A stretch of 64,000 nt of DNA from positions 272,851 to 336,850 of the forward strand of contig NZ_JADKYY010000001.1 of the NCBI RefSeq assembly GCF_015354315.1, given 5' to 3'. The stretch's first letter is position 1, and every line of letters begins with the position of its first letter. Of this stretch, positions 58,619 to 64,000 are shown piece by piece. A program made the position numbers and the translations under genes. Under the pieces are notes generated by a model. That model worked only from the letters and a program-made list of their open reading frames with translations, searched no databases and had not been told where the DNA came from. The stretch is from Planobacterium oryzisoli. Lineage in GTDB: Bacteria > Bacteroidota > Bacteroidia > Flavobacteriales > Weeksellaceae.

Positions 58619-59053
58619 ATGATAAAGAGTAACAAGAAGTTGGCTATCGATTTTGATGGCACCATCGTAGAGGATGCCTATCCAGGCATAGGAAAAGCGA
58701 AAACATTTGCATTTGAAACCCTTAAGCAGCTTCAGAGTGAAGGATACCGCCTTATCCTCTGGACGTACCGTCATGGTCAGTCCCTACAGGAAGCAGTGGA
58801 CTTTTGCAAGAAGAACGGCGTAGAATTCTATGCGGTGAATTCCAGTTTTGAGGGGGAAATATTTGACTCCGAGCATGCATCCCGAAAGATCGATGCGGAT
58901 CTTTTTATTGACGACAGGAATTTGGGAGGTTTCCCAGGATGGGGAGAAATTTATAACATCATCAACGAAAAGATTGAATTCCGAGTAAATGGTGGTGAAG
59001 TGCTTGCATACTCCAAGCTAAAAAAAGAAAAAAAGAAAGGCCTTTTCTGGTAA
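58619..59053 (+). CDS. BT0820-type HAD-superfamily phosphatase-like protein
   Basis: A small 144-residue HAD protein without a cap domain. Motif I is IDFDGTIVED (Asp11 nucleophile, Asp13), motif II the Thr in LILWTYRHGQ, and motif IV DLFIDDRNLGG (two Asp for Mg). It resembles the Bacteroides BT0820 family, whose physiological substrate is unknown. It lies four bases upstream of map, so the two genes are probably co-transcribed. Confidence 0.83.
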   Translation: MIKSNKKLAIDFDGTIVEDAYPGIGKAKTFAFETLKQLQSEGYRLILWTYRHGQSLQEAVDFCKKNGVEFYAVNSSFEGEIFDSEHASRKIDADLFIDDRNLGGFPGWGEIYNIINEKIEFRVNGGEVLAYSKLKKEKKKGLFW

Positions 59054-59057
59054 ACCT

Positions 59058-59867
59058 ATGATACAGCTTAAAACCATTGAGGAACTAAGACTGATGCGTG
59101 AGAGCGCGCAGCTGGTTTCTAAAACGTTAGGGATGCTTGCACGGGAAATACAACCAGGAGTCACTACCCTGCATTTGGATACTCTTGCTGCAGAGTTTAT
59201 ACGTGACCATGGTGGAGAACCTGCGTTTTACCAAATGTACGGTTTCCCTAAGCACCTGTGTATTTCACCGAATTCTGAAGTAGTGCATGGCATACCTAAT
59301 GAAAAACCACTTAAAGAAGGAGATATACTTTCTGTGGACTGCGGGGTGTACATGAACGGGTTCTATGGTGATCATGCATATTCTTTTCAGGTGGGGGAAG
59401 TTGATCCACAAGTAAAAAAACTTTTAGAAGTAACAAAAGAGTCTTTATACAAAGGAATAGAACAGTGCGTGAGAGGAAAGCGTGTAGGAGATATTTCCCA
59501 CGCAATTCAAAGCCACTGCGAAGCCCACGGGTATGGAGTTGTCAGAGAGCTTGTAGGACATGGTCTTGGAAAAAAGATGCATGAGGACCCCCAAGTGCCA
59601 AACTACGGAAAGAAAGGGAGCGGAAAAGTTCTTAAAGACGGTATTGCCCTGGCTATTGAACCCATGGTGAACATGGGTACTGAAAAAGTAGTATTCCATA
59701 AGGACGGTTGGACAGTAACTTCAGCAGACAACTCACCATCGGCCCATTTCGAGCACGATGTATGTATTATACAGGGAAAACCTGTGCTTCTTTCTACTTA
59801 TCGCTACATCTATGAGGCGCTGGGTATTACAAGCAGTGAAGAAGAACCTTTCACAATGGATTTTTAA
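59058..59867 (+). CDS. map: Methionine aminopeptidase type I
   Basis: Removes the initiator Met from nascent proteins. The five metal ligands are visible: Asp in LSVDCGVYMNGFYGDHAYSF (two Asp), His in VGHGLGKKMHEDPQVPNYG, Glu in AIEPMVN and Glu in FEHDVCI. At 269 residues there is no N-terminal zinc-finger extension. It follows the HAD gene by four bases. The C-terminus has about 25 residues past the last ligand, somewhat more than in E. coli Map. Confidence 0.96.
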   Translation: MIQLKTIEELRLMRESAQLVSKTLGMLAREIQPGVTTLHLDTLAAEFIRDHGGEPAFYQMYGFPKHLCISPNSEVVHGIPNEKPLKEGDILSVDCGVYMNGFYGDHAYSFQVGEVDPQVKKLLEVTKESLYKGIEQCVRGKRVGDISHAIQSHCEAHGYGVVRELVGHGLGKKMHEDPQVPNYGKKGSGKVLKDGIALAIEPMVNMGTEKVVFHKDGWTVTSADNSPSAHFEHDVCIIQGKPVLLSTYRYIYEALGITSSEEEPFTMDF

Positions 59868-59949
59868 TACTATTTAAGGCTATCTGATTCTTTATTTTTT
59901 AAAATTCGCATTGTCAAAGTAAATGCGGACCCATCCTAATTTAAATTGC

Positions 59950-59957
59950 TAAATTTG
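59950..59957 (+). promoter_or_regulatory. -7 box of era
   Basis: TAAATTTG matches TAnnTTTG, 28 bp before the TTG start codon of era. Confidence 0.55.
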
Positions 59958-59984
59958 GATATCTAACTATTTAATATTACTAAT

Positions 59985-60866
59985 TTGAACGCACATAAAG
60001 CTGGATTTGTCAATATAGTAGGCAAGCCAAATGCCGGCAAATCCACCCTGCTTAATAATCTAATGGGGGAAAAACTGGCTATTGTGACCCAAAAAGCACA
60101 AACGACAAGGCACCGTATTTTTGGTATCTATAATGAGGAAGATGTACAAATCGTTTTCTCCGACACCCCTGGGGTGCTAGATCCAAAATACGAACTCCAG
60201 GAGCGGATGATGGATTTTGTGAAGGATTCGCTTCAGGATGCAGATGTGTTCCTTTTTATAGTAGACATCACCGATAAAACCGAACAGAGTGAATTTCTAA
60301 TTGAGAAGCTCAATAAAATTCCTGTGCCGGTTCTAATACTGATAAACAAAATTGATGCATCCTCGCAGCAGGCCATGGAAGAGGTCATAGAACAGTGGCA
60401 TCAAAAAATTCCAAAAGCCGAGATACTTCCCATTTCTGCTTTGGAGGGAATTAATACGGAGCTGATTCTACCTAAACTTAAATCTTTACTTCCTGAGAGT
60501 CCACCGTACTACGATAAGGACCAGTTCACCGATAAATCAGAACGCTTCTTTGTTAATGAAGCCATTCGTGAGAAGATTCTTCTGAACTACGAAAAAGAGA
60601 TTCCTTATGCGGTGGAAGTGGTCACAGAACAGTTCAAAGAAAAAGAAGGTATAATTTTTATTGATTCTATCATCTATGTGGAACGTGATACACAGAAAGG
60701 GATTATCATTGGGCACAAAGGGGATGCGATCAAGAAAGTGGGCACGCAAGCCCGCATGGACCTAGAGAAATTCTTTGGAAAGAAAATACATCTTAATCTT
60801 TTTGTGAAAGTAAAGAAAGACTGGAGAAAAAGCGACCGTGATCTAAAGAGCTTCGGCTATAGATAG
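59985..60866 (+). CDS. era: GTPase Era
   Basis: An essential GTPase that assists 30S subunit assembly by binding the 16S rRNA 3' end. The G motifs are in order: GKPNAGKST (G1), FSDTPGVL (G3), LINKID (G4), ISALEG (G5). The C-terminal KH domain has VERDTQKGIIIGHKGDAIKK and the end LFVKVKKDWRKSD. The length of 293 residues is standard. No ATG or GTG is available upstream of the first conserved residues; a stop lies in frame just before, so translation should begin at TTG 59985 (NAHKAGFVNIVG follows). Confidence 0.95.
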   Translation: MNAHKAGFVNIVGKPNAGKSTLLNNLMGEKLAIVTQKAQTTRHRIFGIYNEEDVQIVFSDTPGVLDPKYELQERMMDFVKDSLQDADVFLFIVDITDKTEQSEFLIEKLNKIPVPVLILINKIDASSQQAMEEVIEQWHQKIPKAEILPISALEGINTELILPKLKSLLPESPPYYDKDQFTDKSERFFVNEAIREKILLNYEKEIPYAVEVVTEQFKEKEGIIFIDSIIYVERDTQKGIIIGHKGDAIKKVGTQARMDLEKFFGKKIHLNLFVKVKKDWRKSDRDLKSFGYR

Positions 60867-60905
60867 AAGAAGTTAGGCATAACGCCACTTGGAAGTTTTT
60901 TTTAT

Positions 60906-60913
60906 TAGCTTTG
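60906..60913 (+). promoter_or_regulatory. -7 box of the DoxX gene
   Basis: TAGCTTTG matches TAnnTTTG. It includes a TTG that might be mistaken for a start codon; the ATG at 60932 is the better start. Confidence 0.6.
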
Positions 60914-60931
60914 TTATTAAAATTATACTCT

Positions 60932-61363
60932 ATGGGTTATTTTACCTCGATTAAGACCTATCCGGTCGTAAACGAGCTCGTTCTTTTGGCAGTACGAATT
61001 TTTATAGGATTTGCAATGATTTCCCACGGGTTTCCTAAACTTATGAAACTCTCCGGAGACGAGCCAATTAGTTTTTATAATTTCCTTGGCCTTGGTCCTG
61101 AAGTTTCCTTGGGATTGGCCGTATTTGCAGAGTTCGTATGCTCTATATTTATCATATTAGGACTTTTCACACGTTGGGCGGTGTTTTTCCTTCTAATAAC
61201 CATGGCTGTAGCTGGATTGGTGGTTCATGGATCCGATCCCTTTGGAGATAAGGAAATGAGTCTTCTCTATCTTGCTAATTATTTAATGCTTTTCGCCTTT
61301 GGACCAGGAAAGTTCTCCATCGACGCCATGATTGCCAAGCGAAAGGAAATGTCAGCATGGTAA
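60932..61363 (+). CDS. DoxX-family membrane protein
   Basis: A 143-residue inner-membrane protein with four transmembrane helices. The DoxX pattern is plain: LLAVRIFIGFAMISHGFPKL in helix 1, GLGPEVSLGLAVFAEFVCSI and FIILGLFTRWAVFFLLITMA in helices 2-3, then LLYLANYLMLFAFGPGKFSI in helix 4. DoxX relatives act in respiratory-chain or thiol-stress complexes (MRC) or as small permeases; sequence does not decide. It is a single-gene unit with a good terminator. Confidence 0.88.
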   Translation: MGYFTSIKTYPVVNELVLLAVRIFIGFAMISHGFPKLMKLSGDEPISFYNFLGLGPEVSLGLAVFAEFVCSIFIILGLFTRWAVFFLLITMAVAGLVVHGSDPFGDKEMSLLYLANYLMLFAFGPGKFSIDAMIAKRKEMSAW

Positions 61364-61387
61364 GGTAACATCAACAAAATTATTTCT

Positions 61388-61413
61388 AAGCAGCAGTCAT
61401 GCTGCTTTTTTTT
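61388..61413 (+). terminator. Terminator of the DoxX gene
   Basis: AAGCAGCA (61388-61395) and TGCTGCTT (61400-61407) pair around a four-base loop, followed by a run of T. Confidence 0.87.
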
Positions 61414-61450
61414 GTTTATTATTCTTAAATTCGTCAAAAATGAAATAAAT

Positions 61451-63850
61451 ATGAGAATTCAATTGACGGCTGTGATCCTGGCCTTTATGGGGGTGGCCCA
61501 AGCTCAGGAAAACATCACCTACCAACAACCCTCCGAGGCCATTTTAAAACTGGCAGACTATGAACGAGCACCTTCCGTGTGGATGGATTCCAAACGGGAC
61601 TGGATGATTTTTTCGTATAGGAACACGTACAAAACACTGGACGAATTAAATCAGCAGGAGATGCGCTTGGCAGGGCTGAGAATAAATCCATTGACCAACA
61701 TTTCCAGTACGATGACCTACACCAACAACCTTAAAGTACGAAAACTTCAGGACAAGAATGAGGTGCAGGTAAATGGTCTTCCCCAGAACGCGAAAATAGG
61801 ATATACATCCTTTTCTCCTGATGAAACAAAACTGGCCTTTACAAATACTACTACTAGCGGAGTGGAACTTTGGGTTTTAGACCTTAAGACTGCAACCGCT
61901 AAAAAGATCACCGGTGCTCATCTTAATGCCAACTTAGGAACACCTTTTACTTGGCAAAAGGATTCAGCCCACCTTCTTGTACGGATGATACCCTCCAACC
62001 GGCCGAAATTAATTGATGGAGCATTAGACCTTCCCACTGGGCCTATCGTATCCACTTCCGATGGCAAGGTATCTCAAAATCGGACCTACCAAGATCTACT
62101 TAAAAATCCTCAGGACGAAGCCAATTTTGAAACTCTTACACGTTCTGAACTCCATGTGGTGGGATTGGATGGAACTTCCAAGAAACTAATGGATCAGGAT
62201 ATCTATGCTCAGATGAGCTACTCCCCAGACGGTAATTATTTAATGCTAACTACCATTAAGCGTCCGTACTCGTATATTGTTCCATTGAGCCGGTTTCCAC
62301 AGACTACCTCTATATACGATAGAAGCGGTACCCTAGTAAAAAAAGTAAATGAGGTTCCATTAACGGAGATTATGCCGAAAGGATTTGCCTCGACAAGAAC
62401 CGGAAAAAGAAGCATGCAATGGAGGGACGACAAACCTGCATCACTAGTGTTTGCAGAGGCACTTGATGGAGGAGATCAGTCCGTTAAAGCAGAGAAGAGA
62501 GACGAAATCTTTTCATGGGATGCACCGTTTAGTTCACAACCAGAAAGTCTCTTTAAAACCAATCAACGTTATGCCGGAATCCAGTTTACCAATTCCGATT
62601 ATGCCATAATATCTGATAGCTGGTACGACACTAGAAACACCAAGTCCTATTTACTCGATTTAAAAACCGGTGCAAGTAGAGTTATTGACGATAGAAACTA
62701 TCAGGATGTGTATAGTGACCCGGGTGCCTTTGTAGAGACGAGAAATGCATTTGGAAGAAATGTGGTAAATGTGGAAAATGGAAAATCGTACTTAATCGGA
62801 GAGGGGTACTCCAAGGAAGGGCAGAAACCTTTCATTGATGAAATTAGCCTGAAAGATTTAAGTAAGAAAAGGATTTACAGTTCCAATCTGAAAAATCAGA
62901 AGGAAAGCATTATCGACATACTTGATATAAAGAAAGGGGACATACTGGTAAGTGTGCAATCTGCTACCGATTATCCAAACACCTATAAGCGCAATATTAA
63001 AAATGCAAAAGCGACCCCTATAACCTCATTCTCTAATCCTTTTTCCAGTCTTTCCGGAGTACACAAGGAAGTGATAAAGTACAAAAGAAACGACGGTGTA
63101 GAACTTACGGGGACTTTATACCTTCCGGCAAGCTACGACAGAAAAGCCAAGAAAGAGAAACTACCTTTACTTATCTGGGCCTATCCAACAGAATATAAGG
63201 ATAAAAATACGGCAGGACAGAATACGCAGAATCCCAACGACTTTACATTCCCAAGCTACGGATCTTTTATCTATTGGGTGAATAAGGGGTATGCAGTGCT
63301 GGACGATGCAGCGTTCCCTATAATCGGAGAAGGGAAGACGGAACCCAACGATACGTTTATTCCTCAGCTTGTAGCCAACGGTAGGGCGGCGATAGATGCA
63401 CTGGACGCCTTAGGTTATATTGATAGAAATAAAGTAGCGGTAGGAGGGCACTCCTATGGTGCTTTTATGACGGCCAACCTTCTTACCCATACCAAAGACT
63501 ACGCGTGTGGCATTGCCAGAAGTGGAGCCTATAACCGCACCCTTACCCCGTTCGGTTTCCAGAGTGAACAACGGAATTATTGGGATGTACCAGAAATTTA
63601 CAATACTATGTCTCCATTTATGAACGCGCATAAAATGAAAACGCCTATGCTACTTATCCATGGGGATGCAGACAATAACCCGGGCACATTTACCTTGCAG
63701 ACGGAGCGGTATTTCCAAGCCTTGAAAAATTTGGGAGCGCCCGTTCGAATGGTTTTGCTTCCTAAAGAGTCCCACGGCTACGCCGCCAAGGAAAGTGTAC
63801 TTCACACTCTTTGGGAGCAGGAACAATTCCTAGATAAATGTTTTAATTAA
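61451..63850 (+). CDS. Secreted S9-family (prolyl oligopeptidase-like) serine peptidase
   Basis: A 799-residue precursor with a Sec signal ending GVAQAQ (about residue 18 from the chosen ATG at 61451). The first 500 residues form a beta-propeller-like WD region (GYTSFSPDETKLAFTN, SYSPDGNYLMLT). The C-terminal alpha/beta hydrolase has VAVGGHSYGAFMTANLL (nucleophile Ser in GxSxG), HGDADNNPGTF (Asp) and LLPKESHGYAAKES (His). Related enzymes include DPP-like and glutamyl-specific peptidases of plant chloroplasts and bacteria; specificity is undetermined. It is the last complete gene, ending about 10 bp before a possible IS end. Confidence 0.9.
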   Translation: MRIQLTAVILAFMGVAQAQENITYQQPSEAILKLADYERAPSVWMDSKRDWMIFSYRNTYKTLDELNQQEMRLAGLRINPLTNISSTMTYTNNLKVRKLQDKNEVQVNGLPQNAKIGYTSFSPDETKLAFTNTTTSGVELWVLDLKTATAKKITGAHLNANLGTPFTWQKDSAHLLVRMIPSNRPKLIDGALDLPTGPIVSTSDGKVSQNRTYQDLLKNPQDEANFETLTRSELHVVGLDGTSKKLMDQDIYAQMSYSPDGNYLMLTTIKRPYSYIVPLSRFPQTTSIYDRSGTLVKKVNEVPLTEIMPKGFASTRTGKRSMQWRDDKPASLVFAEALDGGDQSVKAEKRDEIFSWDAPFSSQPESLFKTNQRYAGIQFTNSDYAIISDSWYDTRNTKSYLLDLKTGASRVIDDRNYQDVYSDPGAFVETRNAFGRNVVNVENGKSYLIGEGYSKEGQKPFIDEISLKDLSKKRIYSSNLKNQKESIIDILDIKKGDILVSVQSATDYPNTYKRNIKNAKATPITSFSNPFSSLSGVHKEVIKYKRNDGVELTGTLYLPASYDRKAKKEKLPLLIWAYPTEYKDKNTAGQNTQNPNDFTFPSYGSFIYWVNKGYAVLDDAAFPIIGEGKTEPNDTFIPQLVANGRAAIDALDALGYIDRNKVAVGGHSYGAFMTANLLTHTKDYACGIARSGAYNRTLTPFGFQSEQRNYWDVPEIYNTMSPFMNAHKMKTPMLLIHGDADNNPGTFTLQTERYFQALKNLGAPVRMVLLPKESHGYAAKESVLHTLWEQEQFLDKCFN

Positions 63851-63859
63851 TTGTATATA

Positions 63860-64000
63860 GAGGCTGTCCCCATAACTAAAATGAGGACAGTCTTTTGTTT
63901 TTAGCCAATTGGGGTTAAAAAAGTAGATTTTGGGTTTTTAGCCCAAGCAGAAGGACGGTTTATGCCGTCCTTTTCTTGATATTATGTGCTAGAGCATGTA
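63860..64000 (-). mobile_element. Possible end of an insertion sequence (IS1182-like), cut by the window edge
   Basis: The inverted stretch AGGCTGTCC (63861-63869) and GGACAGTCT (63885-63893) starts 10 bp past the peptidase stop, and resembles GGCTGTC-type terminal hairpins of many IS elements. A second hairpin AAGGACGG/CCGTCCTT (about 63951-63972) overlaps the end of a minus-strand frame that looks like a transposase C-terminus. The first hairpin is followed by a T-rich tract, so it could instead be only the terminator of the peptidase gene. The other end and any target duplication are outside the window. Confidence 0.45.
63960..64000 (-). CDS. Transposase C-terminus (partial, extends beyond window)
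   Basis: Reading the minus strand from the window edge gives HALAHNIKKRTA then TAA (63960-63962). The A-(L/I)-A-H-N-(I/L)-(K/R)-K ending is what I associate with IS1182/IS4-like DDE transposases. Only 12 codons are visible, so the call is tentative. Confidence 0.45.
   Translation of the reverse strand, partial: HALAHNIKKRTA

Noticed and set aside
1..64000. CRISPR array, rRNA, prophage, toxin-antitoxin or classical defence operon
   Set aside because: No regularly spaced repeats, phage structural genes or recognised defence families were found on either strand.

Overview
The window reads as a chromosomal segment of a flavobacterium-like member of the Bacteroidota, plausibly the Weeksellaceae/Chryseobacterium side of Flavobacteriales (the family placement is inference). 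The signs are: repeated -7 boxes of the Bacteroidota type TAnnTTTG, few Shine-Dalgarno motifs, a short primary sigma factor without region 1.1, a TonB-dependent receptor, many SPII lipoproteins, a zeaxanthin-type carotenoid operon ending in a photolyase gene, and small families typical of the phylum (DUF6624, DUF2490, BT0820-type HAD, PG_1098-type methyltransferase, DUF6952-like, YtxJ/YfiT). Most of the window is dense, ordinary housekeeping DNA.

Layout. 1-1.5 kb is an accessory scar: a DUF6624-like gene, a 190-bp nested inverted-repeat element resembling an integron attC or related mobile non-coding element, an IS91-family transposase remnant and a truncated response regulator. 1.5-5.5 kb: htpG, a secreted M28 peptidase, tRNA-Arg(CCU) and a multiply frameshifted methyltransferase pseudogene. 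5.5-11.6 kb: the carotenoid operon marR-crtI-crtB-SRPBCC-crtZ-crtY-phr on the minus strand. 11.8-18.9 kb: yheT and a first uvrA, a TonB receptor with a DUF2490 protein, and an HD hydrolase. 18.9-25 kb: a fatty-acid beta-oxidation operon (marR, fused hydratase/dehydrogenase, thiolase, acyl-CoA dehydrogenase). 25-37 kb: a BtuCD-like ABC transporter with a TlpA thioredoxin, a PaaE-like reductase, sanA, udk, divIC, a lone methylmalonyl-CoA mutase small subunit, a methyltransferase, an M20 dipeptidase, an SDR and etfBA. 37-43 kb: two adjacent pseudogenes (Crp/Fnr regulator, HbpS-like protein), a secreted HIU hydrolase, a pseudouridine synthase, pncA, a bacillithiol-type operon with another Crp regulator, and rpoD. 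43.5-64 kb: a second uvrA, an acetyltransferase, lipoproteins, a peroxiredoxin/thioredoxin block, aminotransferase, threonine aldolase, another M28 peptidase, a LEA-like 11-mer repeat protein, tag, udp, yciH, gpmI, an acyl-ACP desaturase, a HAD protein, map, era, doxX, an S9 peptidase and the edge of an insertion sequence.

How parts work together. The strongest regulatory signal is a palindrome centred on ATGCATGCAT. It occurs twice upstream of the marR-fad operon and once, as a perfect 20-mer, 44 bp before etfB. This implies one MarR repressor controls acyl-CoA oxidation and its electron acceptor ETF. The two uvrA genes, 28 kb apart on opposite strands, share an identical 16-bp promoter core containing TTACGTAA, suggesting co-regulation of the repair paralogues. 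A perfect FNR-type site sits before the decayed hbpS gene and beside its decayed Crp-type regulator. The crt operon couples pigment synthesis to photorepair. The yfiT-DUF1569-ytxJ-crp operon and the ahpC-trx-DUF6952 block are thiol/peroxide-defence units.

No CRISPR array, rRNA, prophage or clearly new multi-gene defence system was seen. The most novel-looking items are the hairpin element at the left edge, the shared palindromes, and the 11-mer repeat and VYR-repeat proteins.
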